Part shown: positions 50,944 through 59,335 of the stretch, in pieces
Layout: the number at the start of each line of letters is the position of its first letter
Position numbering within the stretch: the stretch's first letter is position 1
NCBI GenBank assembly: GCA_902779675.1
Contig: CACZCK010000022.1
Span: 1 to 59,517 of the forward strand
Direction of reading: 5' to 3'
Source of the DNA: an uncultured Coriobacteriaceae bacterium
Lineage (GTDB): Bacteria > Actinomycetota > Coriobacteriia > Coriobacteriales > Atopobiaceae
DNA length: 59,517 nt
The notes under the pieces: model-generated
Told to the model about the DNA's origin: nothing
Databases searched by the model: none
What the model saw: only the letters and a program-made list of their open reading frames with translations
Position numbers and translations under genes: made by a program

Positions 50944-51922
50944 AGGGAGGCGCGGCCTCGCCGCCGCGTTCGTCGCCACGCTCGCCCTGCTCGCGGCGAC
51001 GGCCCTCGCGCCGACGCCCGCCTACGCGTCGATCTCCGACGACGTCAACGAGTGGATGTGCGGGGTGCTGCGCGACTGCGCCAACTGGATCTTCGGGGCC
51101 CAGGCCAAGGTGCTCGCCTCGATCGGGGTGGACGGGGTGCTCTCGGCGCCCTTCGAGACGATGCTGGGCTCGGCGGGCTCGGCCAGCCTCTACGGCATCG
51201 CGCATGGGGTCTGGCAGTCGGCGGTCCTGCCCATAGGCTGCGGGGTGCTGTCGCTCGTCTTCACGGTGCAGCTCATCCACATCTCGCAGCGCATGGACGG
51301 CAACGCTAGCATGCCCGGCGTGAGGGAGGTCGTGTTCCTGCTCGTCTTCTTCGCCGTGATGCTCTTCCTCGTGCAGAACTCCTTCGAGCTCATGCGGGCC
51401 CTCTACGAGGTGGCGAGGCTCGCGATCCGCCGCGCGTCCTCGGTCGTGGGGTCGGGCGGCGCCATGGACCTCACCGAGGTCTCCGTCGTCACCGAGGACG
51501 ACGACGTGGCGGCCCTGCTCGCGATGATCGTCGTCGCGCTCGTCTCCTGGCTCGTCGTCATCGTCGCCTACGTGGTCGCGCTCGTCGTGACCTGGGGGCG
51601 CGCGATCCAGATCTACATGATGGCGGCGCTCTCGCCGATACCGCTGGCCCTCATGGGCCTCGAGGACACCCGCCAGGCCGGGGTCTCGTTCCTGCGGCAC
51701 TTCGCGGGGACCTGTCTCGCCGGCATCATCACGCTCGTGCTGCTCGTCGCGTTCCCCGTCGTGCTCGGCGGGCTCGACGCGGCCAGCGCGGGCACCGGCA
51801 CGGCCGCGGACTCGGTCGTGGGAGGGCTCAGCTACGCCCTCCAGTACATGGCCATGTGCGTGCTGCTCGTGCTCAGTCTCGCCAAGTCCGGCAGCTGGGC
51901 GCGCGACGCCCTGGGCGGATAG
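50933..51922 (+). CDS. TrbL/VirB6-like polytopic membrane protein
   Basis: A 329-residue protein with a signal-like first helix, then five or more membrane helices (for example LPIGCGVLSLVFTVQLI, VVFLLVFFAVMLFLV, MIVVALVSWLVVIVAYVVAL, GIITLVLLVAFPVVLGG). The motif AIQIYMMAALSPIPLALMG is characteristic of TrbL/VirB6-type channel proteins (PrgH-like in Gram-positives). It is central to the transfer channel. Translation begins inside the previous gene. Confidence 0.82.
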   Translation: MGARGRRGLAAAFVATLALLAATALAPTPAYASISDDVNEWMCGVLRDCANWIFGAQAKVLASIGVDGVLSAPFETMLGSAGSASLYGIAHGVWQSAVLPIGCGVLSLVFTVQLIHISQRMDGNASMPGVREVVFLLVFFAVMLFLVQNSFELMRALYEVARLAIRRASSVVGSGGAMDLTEVSVVTEDDDVAALLAMIVVALVSWLVVIVAYVVALVVTWGRAIQIYMMAALSPIPLALMGLEDTRQAGVSFLRHFAGTCLAGIITLVLLVAFPVVLGGLDAASAGTGTAADSVVGGLSYALQYMAMCVLLVLSLAKSGSWARDALGG

Positions 51923-52005
51923 GAAGGGAGAGGGGCCGCCGAGGGGCAGGCATAGGAAGGAAACAGACATCGGCCCGGCAGCGCCGGGCGGAAGGGAGGC
52001 CACCG

Positions 52006-52512
52006 ATGGCCGACACCAACCACGAGGGGCGCCAGCGCGTCTACCTCACCGTGCACGAGAACTTCGTGCGCGAGGACATCCACTACCAGGACTGGAAGAC
52101 CGGCGAGGAGAGGTCGTTCAACCTCGTGACGCTGCCCATGGGGACCGTCGTCGACGGCGAGGACCTCGGGGGCTGGCAGTTCAGCGCGCTCTTCGTCGAC
52201 GAGAGCCGCTTCAAGGGGGAGCACTGGCGCGACGTCCCGCTGCTCGCCGACCGAGAGGTGTGGCTGCGCCGCTCCGTGCTCGACGCGGACGGCAACCCCA
52301 TCCCCGACGAGAACGGCCGCAACCAGGTCGAGACCCGCAAGGTCCCGCCCCAGGCGATCAAGGAGGCCCTCATCGAGTCGCGCCGACGCTGGGCGGAGCT
52401 CCACCAGGCGCCCCGCCCGCTCGCGGAGCACGCGCAGGACGCCCGCGCCTGCTCCGAGGCCATGCGCCCCGGGGCCGGCGACCCCCAGCCCGAGACAGTG
52501 CGGGGCGAGTAG
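52006..52512 (+). CDS. hypothetical ICE protein
   Basis: A 168-residue soluble protein beginning MADTNHEGRQRVYLTVHENFV. It has a compact beta-type region (YQDWKTGEERSFNLVTLPMGTVVDGEDLGGWQF) and a charged tail. ATG 52006 follows AAGGGAGG. I do not recognise a characterised family. It lies between the TrbL-like gene and the surface adhesin with three bases to the latter. Confidence 0.65.
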   Translation: MADTNHEGRQRVYLTVHENFVREDIHYQDWKTGEERSFNLVTLPMGTVVDGEDLGGWQFSALFVDESRFKGEHWRDVPLLADREVWLRRSVLDADGNPIPDENGRNQVETRKVPPQAIKEALIESRRRWAELHQAPRPLAEHAQDARACSEAMRPGAGDPQPETVRGE

Positions 52513-52514
52513 CC

Positions 52515-55500
52515 ATGCGCGGGAAGAGAGAGGACATCCTCAGGCGCCTCGGGGGGCTCGTGATGGCGGCGGCGCTCGTCGCGTCCCAGCTCCTCGGCGC
52601 GCTCGCGCCGATCGCCGCCTACGCGGCGAGCGGCTCCATGACCATCACGAGCTCGACCCACGGGGGCGAGGGCTTCATCGCGTTCGGCACGGCAGACGGC
52701 CACGAGGCGTACTGCATCAACCCCGAGCGCGGCAACCCCGACGACCACACGTTCACCCGATGGGACTGGACCGGCGAGGCCTCCGGGATCCTGCCCGACC
52801 CGCACGCGCTGGCCTACCTCATGAGCCAGGTCGCGCCGGGCAACCCACAGGGCTTCGCCACGCCCGACTCCTCGATCAACCTCGCGGTGTGGATGCTCTG
52901 CGGCGCGAGCGTCGACTTCGGGGGCGGCGCGTACTCGGTGGCCGACATGAGCGGGAACATCTACGAGGGCGCGGGAGGCCGCGTCAGCCGGTCCGACGCC
53001 GGCAAGATCCAGTCCGTGGTGGCGGACGCCCGCGCGCACGCCGGGCAGAGCGGCGAGTGGGACCGCATGAGCCGCGTCTGGTACAACGACGGGGCCCCAT
53101 GCCAGAGCGTCGTCGAGGTGCTGCCCTACGGCTCCATCAGCCTGGGCAAGTCCTCCGCCGACACTTCCGTATCTGCGGCAGAGGGGCTCTACAGCCTGGC
53201 AGGCGCGGAGTACGGCGTGTTCACGGACGAGGGCTGCAGGAACCAGGTGGCCACCATCACCACCGACTCGAAGGGCAACGGGTCCGTCGACCAGCTCGCG
53301 CCGGGGACCTACTGGGTGCGCGAGACCAAGGCGCCCAAGGGCTACGCCCTCGACGGGAAGGCCCACAAGGTCACCGTCAGCGCGGGGAAGGACTCCCGCG
53401 TGGACGCGCCGGAGCAGCCGCAGTCGAACCCGCTCGGCCTGGCCGTCGCGAAGGTGGACTCCGAGACGGGCGGCTCCGCCCAGGGCGACGCCACGCTCGC
53501 CGGGGCGGAGTTCCGCGTGGAGTACTACGCCTCCGCCAAGGCCGAGGGGAAGCCCGCCCGCACCTGGGTGCTGCGCACCGGGGCGGACGGCAGGGCCACG
53601 CTCGACGCCGAGCACCTCGTCTCCGGCGACGACCTCTACCACGACTCCAAGGGCAACCCCACCGTCCCGCTCGGCACGGTCGTCGTGACCGAGACCAAAG
53701 CCCCGGAGGGCTACCTCCTCACCGACGGCAGGCCCCACACCGTGAGCGTCACGGCAGAGGGCACCGCCGAGGCGGTCACGACCTACGTGGCGCCCGAGGT
53801 CGCCGACGACGTCATCCGCGGCGGCATGTCGCTCGCCAAGCGCGACCTGGAGCTCGACGGGACGGTCCCCCAGGGCGACGCCTCGCTCGACGCCACCTAC
53901 ACCATCTACAACCGCAGCGCCAATCCCGTCACGGTTGGCGGGAAGACGTACGGGAAGGACGAGGCCGTGTGGAGCGGCACCGCGGACCCGGACGACGGCT
54001 CGCTCGCGACGCCCGCGGACCTGCTGCCCTACGGCACCTACGAGGTGCGCGAGACCGAGCCCGCCACGGGCTACCTCCCGGACGAGGCCTGGTCCTTCAC
54101 CTTCGAGGTCCGCGAGGACGGGAAGGTCTACAGCCCCGGCGAGGGCCAGCACAACGCGGACCAGGTGATCCGCGGCGGCCTCGACGTGGCCAAGCAGGAC
54201 CGCGAGACGCTGCGCTTCCGCCCGCTGGGAGGCGCGACCCTCGAGGGCGCCGAGCTCACCGTCTACAACGCGAGCGAGCGTGCCGTGCTCGTGGGCGGCC
54301 AGCTGGTCCAACCCGGCGACGCTTGCCTCGCGCTCACGACCGACGCCGACGGCCTCGCCTTCGTGGCGTCAGACGGCCTGCCCTACGGCACCTACGTGGT
54401 GCGCGAGACCAAGGCCCCGAGGGGCTACCTCCTGAACGAGGAGTGGTCGCGCACCTTCGAGGTCCGCGAGGATGGCTCGGTGGCGCTGCTGAACACCACC
54501 GAGGAGGCCGTCGACGACCAGGTCATCCGAGGCGACCTGCACCTCGTGAAGGTGCGCGAGCGCGGCATGGACCGTCTCTCGGGCATCCCGTTCCTCGTCA
54601 CCTCCGAGACCACCGGGGAGGCCCACGTCGTCGTCACCGACGCCAACGGGCAGATTGACACGGCCAGCTCCTGGAACCCGCACTCCCAGCGCACCAACGC
54701 CAACGACGCGGCGGTGTCCGCCGACGGCACGGTCGACGAGGCCGCGCTCGACCCCGACGCGGGCGTGTGGTTCACAGGCGCGACCGACGTCACCACCGAC
54801 CCGATCGACAGCCTGGGGGCCCTGCCCTTCGACACCTACCGGGTGGAGGAGCTGCGCGTGGCCGCCAACGAGGGGCTCGAGCTCGTGTCGCTCACGATCA
54901 CGGTGACGCGCCACGGCACCGACGTCGACGGCGGCACCGTCGACGACAGCCCCGGCCCGCGCATCGAGACCGAGCTGACCGGACGCGAGGGAACCCACAT
55001 CACCAAGGGCGACCACGACATGACGCTCACCGACACGGTCTGGTACGAGAACCTGGAGCCGGGCTGCGAGTACACCGTCAACGGCACCCTCATGGACAAG
55101 GCCACGGGGGAGCCCCTGCTCGACGCGGACGGCAACCCTGCCACTGCCAGCACCACCTTCAAGGCCAAGACCAGCTCCGGCACCGTGGAGATGGAGTTCA
55201 CGTTCAAGGTGAACTACGTAAACCACGTGTCCATCGTCGCGTTCGAGAGCCTGCTCGAGGACGGCATCGAGGTGGCGGTCCACGCCGACATCGAGGACGA
55301 GGACCAGACGGTCCACGTCCCCGAGATCGGAACCACGGCGTCCGACTCCGAGACGGGCGCGCACGTGGCGCTCGCCGACGACTCCGTGACCGTCGCGGAC
55401 ACGGTCTCCTACCAGAACCTGCTGCCCGGCCAGACCTACCAGCTGGTGGGCACCCTCATGGACAAGGCGACCGGCGAGCCGGTGGCGGGCGCCGACGGCA

Positions 55501-57008
55501 ACGCCGTCAGCGCCACGGCAGAGATCGCGCCCGAGTCCCCGGACGGCGAGGCGACGGTGGAGCTCTCCTTCGACGCCACGCAGCTCGCGGGGCACGACGT
55601 GGTCGTTTTCGAGCGCCTCTACCTCGGTGAGGACGAGGTCGCCGAGCACGCTGACATCGAGGACGAGGGCCAGACGGTTACGCTGCCCGAGATCGGCACC
55701 ACCGCCACGGCGGACGGCGCCCACGAGGCGGCGGCGTCCGAGTCGCTCACCATCACCGACGTGGTCGCCTACGAGGGGCTCGTCCCCGGCGAGGAGCACG
55801 TCGTGGGGGGCACGCTCGTCGACAAGGCGACGGGCGAGGCCATCGAGGGCGCCACGGCGTCCGCGACCTTCACGCCCGAGGAGGCGAGCGGGAGCGTCGA
55901 GGTCACCTTCACCATCGACGCCTCGCAGCTCTCCGGGCACGGGCTCGTGGCCTTCGAGCGCGTCTCCTGGCGGGGACATGTCGTGGCCACGCACGAGGAC
56001 CTCTCCGACGAGGGCCAGACCGTCCGCATCCCCAGGATCGGTACCACCGCCAGCGACGCCTCCGACGGCGACCACGTCGCTCAGGCCTCGGCCAAGCTCC
56101 GCATCGCCGACGAGGTGGCCTACGAGGGCCTCACGCCGGGCCAGGAGTACGTCGTGACCGGCACCCTGATGGACAAGGCCACGGGCAAGGCGGTCGACGG
56201 CGCGACGGCGGGCGCCACCTTCACCCCGAAGGAGGAGTCCGGCACCGTGACGGTCACGTTCGAGCTCGACGGCTCCAAGCTGGCCGGGCACGACCTGGTC
56301 GCCTTCGAGGTCCTCATGCGCGGGGACATCACCGTGGCCACCCACGAGGACATCGAGGACGAGGGACAGACGGTGCGTGTCGTCTCCATCGGCACCACCG
56401 CCACCGACAAGGCGGACGGCGACCACACGGTCGCGGCTGCCAAGGTCGAGGTAGTCGACGTCGTGTCCTACCAGGGGCTCACCCCTGGGCAGGAGTACGC
56501 GGTGACCGGCACGCTCATGGATCGCGAGACCGGAAAGCCCGTGACCGACGGGTCCGGCAAGCCGGTGACCGCCGGCACGTCGTTCACGCCGGAGAAGGCC
56601 GACGGCCAGGTGAGCGTCACCTTCGAGCTGGACGCATCGCAGCTGGGCGGGCGCGACCTCGTGGCCTTTGAGGTGCTGACCCAGGGCAAGGCGACGGTGG
56701 CAACGCACGAGGACCTCGAGGACGAGGGCCAGACCGTCCACGTCGAGGAGCCCAAGGTGCCCGAGAACCCGACCACGCCGCGACTGCTGCCCAAGACGGG
56801 CGACGACACCCGACTCGGGCCGTTCGTGGCGGCGATGGTGGCCAGCGGATCCGGGCTCGTCGCGCTCGGCGTGTGGGAGCTCCGCCGGCGCCGCCGGGAC
56901 GACGGGTGGGACGGCGACGACCCCGACGACGGCTTCCCGCACATCCAGCGCGGCCGCGTCACGCAGACCATGCCCGACCTCGGCCAGGGGGAGGAGGTGA
57001 TCCCGTGA
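52515..57008 (+). CDS. LPKTG-anchored VaFE-repeat surface adhesin
   Basis: A 1497-residue surface protein. It has a signal peptide (about 1-38), a TQXA/thioester-type head with Cys67 in EAYCINP, several SpaA/Cna_B-like domains (about 210-760) marked by TYWVRETKAPKGY-type strands, then five VaFE repeats of about 115 residues (from roughly 54990). Each VaFE repeat after the first opens with an IGTTA-like motif and contains GTLMDKATG and VAFE-type motifs. The sortase signal LPKTG is at 1425-1429, followed by a membrane helix and a basic tail, then an unusual ~40-residue cytoplasmic extension. It probably promotes mating contact or host adhesion, as PrgB does in pCF10. ATG 52515 is used; the frame extends upstream through the previous gene. 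Confidence 0.92.
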   Translation: MRGKREDILRRLGGLVMAAALVASQLLGALAPIAAYAASGSMTITSSTHGGEGFIAFGTADGHEAYCINPERGNPDDHTFTRWDWTGEASGILPDPHALAYLMSQVAPGNPQGFATPDSSINLAVWMLCGASVDFGGGAYSVADMSGNIYEGAGGRVSRSDAGKIQSVVADARAHAGQSGEWDRMSRVWYNDGAPCQSVVEVLPYGSISLGKSSADTSVSAAEGLYSLAGAEYGVFTDEGCRNQVATITTDSKGNGSVDQLAPGTYWVRETKAPKGYALDGKAHKVTVSAGKDSRVDAPEQPQSNPLGLAVAKVDSETGGSAQGDATLAGAEFRVEYYASAKAEGKPARTWVLRTGADGRATLDAEHLVSGDDLYHDSKGNPTVPLGTVVVTETKAPEGYLLTDGRPHTVSVTAEGTAEAVTTYVAPEVADDVIRGGMSLAKRDLELDGTVPQGDASLDATYTIYNRSANPVTVGGKTYGKDEAVWSGTADPDDGSLATPADLLPYGTYEVRETEPATGYLPDEAWSFTFEVREDGKVYSPGEGQHNADQVIRGGLDVAKQDRETLRFRPLGGATLEGAELTVYNASERAVLVGGQLVQPGDACLALTTDADGLAFVASDGLPYGTYVVRETKAPRGYLLNEEWSRTFEVREDGSVALLNTTEEAVDDQVIRGDLHLVKVRERGMDRLSGIPFLVTSETTGEAHVVVTDANGQIDTASSWNPHSQRTNANDAAVSADGTVDEAALDPDAGVWFTGATDVTTDPIDSLGALPFDTYRVEELRVAANEGLELVSLTITVTRHGTDVDGGTVDDSPGPRIETELTGREGTHITKGDHDMTLTDTVWYENLEPGCEYTVNGTLMDKATGEPLLDADGNPATASTTFKAKTSSGTVEMEFTFKVNYVNHVSIVAFESLLEDGIEVAVHADIEDEDQTVHVPEIGTTASDSETGAHVALADDSVTVADTVSYQNLLPGQTYQLVGTLMDKATGEPVAGADGNAVSATAEIAPESPDGEATVELSFDATQLAGHDVVVFERLYLGEDEVAEHADIEDEGQTVTLPEIGTTATADGAHEAAASESLTITDVVAYEGLVPGEEHVVGGTLVDKATGEAIEGATASATFTPEEASGSVEVTFTIDASQLSGHGLVAFERVSWRGHVVATHEDLSDEGQTVRIPRIGTTASDASDGDHVAQASAKLRIADEVAYEGLTPGQEYVVTGTLMDKATGKAVDGATAGATFTPKEESGTVTVTFELDGSKLAGHDLVAFEVLMRGDITVATHEDIEDEGQTVRVVSIGTTATDKADGDHTVAAAKVEVVDVVSYQGLTPGQEYAVTGTLMDRETGKPVTDGSGKPVTAGTSFTPEKADGQVSVTFELDASQLGGRDLVAFEVLTQGKATVATHEDLEDEGQTVHVEEPKVPENPTTPRLLPKTGDDTRLGPFVAAMVASGSGLVALGVWELRRRRRDDGWDGDDPDDGFPHIQRGRVTQTMPDLGQGEEVIP

Positions 57009-57109
57009 GGAAGGCGATCCTGGTGGCGCTCGGCGTCATCGCGCTGACCGCCTACGCCTGCTGCAGGCTTGCGGGCGAGGCAGACCGGATGGAGGGGTAC
57101 CGCCGATAG
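57005..57109 (+). CDS. 34-residue single-pass membrane peptide
   Basis: The GTG start overlaps the adhesin stop (GTGA) and has GGGGAGGAGG just upstream, so it is well placed for coupled translation. The peptide is a short helix (AILVALGVIALTAYACC) with a charged tail. Unknown role; it closes the operon. Confidence 0.6.
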   Translation: MRKAILVALGVIALTAYACCRLAGEADRMEGYRR

Positions 57110-57135
57110 AGACGGCCGTCCCATAGAGAACAAGC

Positions 57136-57165
57136 GAGGCGGCGGCCCTGTTGGACCGCCGCCTC
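57136..57165 (+). terminator. hairpin at end of the conjugation operon
   Basis: GAGGCGGCGG and CCGCCGCCTC form a perfect 10-bp stem 27 bases after the last operon gene. There is no T-run. Confidence 0.6.
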
Positions 57166-57295
57166 ACCAATCAGCATCGATGGCTTCGGGAAATGACCCT
57201 GTCTGCAAGTAGTCCCGACGGATCTTGAGGAAGAGCTTCTGCGCAAGCCGAACCCTATCGTAGAGTGGGAATGATTCGAGCCTCAAATCAGTCTT
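57164..57295 (-). pseudogene. C-terminal remnant of an unidentified protein
   Basis: A 43-codon open stretch on the minus strand without a start codon ends at TGA 57166-57164. It encodes protein-like sequence (LYDRVRLAQKLFLKIRRDY, then LQTGSFPEAIDADW). It looks like the tail of a lost gene, but I do not recognise the family. From 57296 to 57469 I see only a 9-bp direct repeat ATTCGTACC (57399-57407 and 57411-57419) and no gene. Confidence 0.4.
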
Positions 57296-57469
57296 TCACA
57301 CTCTAACCCAGAAAGCAATAAACCCACAGGTCAGAAGTGGTGTGTTCGAGAAATCGGCACACCTCTTCACTTCACTAGAAAACGCTCCTTTCGGGATTAT
57401 TCGTACCTGAATTCGTACCACCTCAGCGCCACCATTCAGGGTGCTGGGCATAGGAAGGAGATTCAAGCC

Positions 57470-57682
57470 ATGATTAGCAAAGCTAAGATGACCGAACTCA
57501 GCCAGACCGAGAACATGGCGTACTTCCGCGCGGATCTTTGCGTGTACTCGCCAGAGAGTTACACGCTTAAGGAAAAGAGGGACATCTGCAACGACATGAT
57601 CTCCACCAGCAAGGCTGTCCTCGATGCCATGCGCGAGGACTTCGATCAGTTCTGCCCTGGATGCCCGAGCCAAGCTCCTTGA
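57470..57682 (+). CDS. 70-residue hypothetical protein
   Basis: ATG 57470 follows AAGGAG at good distance. The protein (MISKAKMTELSQTENMAYFR...) is helical and acidic and ends FCPGCPSQAP. Just after the stop, another frame continues with protein-like residues (AKLLDMLCASGVESPEWWWDA), so the gene may have been longer and lost its frame near 57650. Unknown function. Confidence 0.5.
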   Translation: MISKAKMTELSQTENMAYFRADLCVYSPESYTLKEKRDICNDMISTSKAVLDAMREDFDQFCPGCPSQAP

Positions 57683-57889
57683 CATGCTCTGCGCCTCTGG
57701 CGTCGAGAGCCCCGAGTGGTGGTGGGATGCTTCGAGCGCTAAGCGAACGTGCCCTCTGGCACTTTTAAAGCGAGAGGGCGCGGGCGTTCTAGCCCGCGCT
57801 CGCATTGGCAAAGCTCAAATTCGTGGGCGACGGAGACCCGCTCTACCGAGAGCTCACACCTCCGGCCTAGCCAGAACCCATAGATGCCC

Positions 57890-57925
57890 GGAGGGCCGCT
57901 TGTAGCACCAGACAGGCGGCCCTCC
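57890..57925. terminator. hairpin between the small gene and the MFS gene
   Basis: GGAGGGCCGC and GCGGCCCTCC form a 10-bp perfect stem, with CTCTATTTG on the plus side. It can serve both convergent genes. Confidence 0.6.
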
Positions 57926-57978
57926 CTCTATTTGCCCTCGGAATCCATAAGCTTGAACGTCTCCTTCCAGCCCTAGGG

Positions 57979-59277
57979 CTAGCGTCCAGGATCGTCCTGC
58001 ACGAGCGGGCGCCCGACCTCGCGGACACTCGGGATGAGCCACGTGACTGCGGCGAGCACCACCATCAGCAGCCCGGATCCCGCGAACCAGAGCGGCACCC
58101 CCACGGAATCCGCCAGGAGCGTGGAAGCGACGAGGCCGACGGGCATCGCCCACGACATGATTGCCCCATACAGGCCAAACACCCGCCCCAGGTACTCGGG
58201 CGGCACCTTCTCCTGCATGAGCGCGGTCTGCGGGCCGCTATAGAACGGCGAGCTCAAACCCATGAGGAAGCTCATCACAATGAACACGGCGAAGCCGCCG
58301 GGGGCGAGCAGGCCCGATACGAGCGTCGCAAGCCCCAAGAGCGCTGTGGCGGCCACGATGCTGATCGATCGGTTCTTGAAACCGCCTGTCGCCGCGAGAA
58401 GGGCCGAGCCCGCGACCATGCCGACGGAGAAAGCGATCTCTACCATCGCCGCATCGGTGGTGGTACCGCCGAAATGGCCGAGCGTCATTAGGGGAAACAG
58501 AGCCGCTATGGGCGAGAACACCAGCGAGAACGCAAATCCGCACCACAGCAGCGCGTAGAGCCCGCTGAAGCCGCGGAGCACGCGCAGGCCGTCCAGCGAT
58601 TCGCGGAAAAGCGCCCGCAGCCCCCCGATAAACCCCTCCGAGGCACCCAACGCGCCTTCTTCCCGCAAGTCGCCGACGTCTATGCGCGCGACGAGGACGG
58701 CCGCCGAGGCAACGAGCGCCCCGAGGACGTCGAGGGCGATCATGGGGGTCAGCCCCCAGAGCGGATAGATCGCGGCAGCCACGGCGGTGCCGAGGATGTA
58801 TCCGCCGGATTGGACCCCCTGTGTCACCCCTGAGAGGCGAACGAGGTGCTCGGGAGGGGCAACATGCGGCGTGAGGGCAAGAGAGGCTGGAGTATAGAAC
58901 GCCGACCCGACCGCACGGAAAAATAGGGCGCAAATGACCACCCAGACAGGCAGGGGCGTCACGGCCGATACGAGCGCGACGACCGCGCTCACCGCCGCGA
59001 TGAACAGGTCGGCCCCTATGAGGACGCGTTTGAGCGGATGCCTGTCGACGACGGTGCCGGCAAAGGTCCCGAACAGGGCGAGCGGCAGAAATCCCGCGAG
59101 CGATGCGAGCGAAAGCATGGCCGCTGAATTGGTGGAAAGGGCGATGTGCCAAATAAACCCCATCTGCAGGATCGAACTGGTGAGCACCGAGACGAGCTCC
59201 CCGCCCCACACGCAGGCGAGCTTGAACTGCCACGAGGATCGAAGCGAACCGGATTGCGAGGCGCCTGTAGCTGCCAC
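57979..59277 (-). CDS. Mef-like major facilitator superfamily exporter
   Basis: A 432-residue, 12-helix membrane protein. It follows the pattern of Mef(A)-type macrolide efflux transporters throughout: SSILQMGFIWHIAL, SLASLAGFLPLALFGTFAG, VVDRHPLKRVLIGADL, the FRAVGSAFYTPA segment, DVLGALVAS, and YLGRVFGLYGAIMSWAMP near the end. GTG 59277 is the start because AAAGGAGG stands nine bases before it; the frame runs on to 59343 but overlaps the next gene. Substrate is unknown: a macrolide, another toxic compound, or bile-related given the neighbour. It is divergently placed to the bile-salt-hydrolase-like fragment. Confidence 0.85.
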   Translation of the reverse strand: MAATGASQSGSLRSSWQFKLACVWGGELVSVLTSSILQMGFIWHIALSTNSAAMLSLASLAGFLPLALFGTFAGTVVDRHPLKRVLIGADLFIAAVSAVVALVSAVTPLPVWVVICALFFRAVGSAFYTPASLALTPHVAPPEHLVRLSGVTQGVQSGGYILGTAVAAAIYPLWGLTPMIALDVLGALVASAAVLVARIDVGDLREEGALGASEGFIGGLRALFRESLDGLRVLRGFSGLYALLWCGFAFSLVFSPIAALFPLMTLGHFGGTTTDAAMVEIAFSVGMVAGSALLAATGGFKNRSISIVAATALLGLATLVSGLLAPGGFAVFIVMSFLMGLSSPFYSGPQTALMQEKVPPEYLGRVFGLYGAIMSWAMPVGLVASTLLADSVGVPLWFAGSGLLMVVLAAVTWLIPSVREVGRPLVQDDPGR

Positions 59278-59335
59278 CTTTTGATCCCTCCTTTCGCAAA
59301 ACGGCTCTACTGCCAGAATTATATATCCTAGGTAG

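Noticed and set aside
52260..52514. N-terminal extension of the adhesin frame
   Set aside because: It overlaps the gene at 52006-52512 and would put 85 unrelated residues before a clear signal peptide at 52515.
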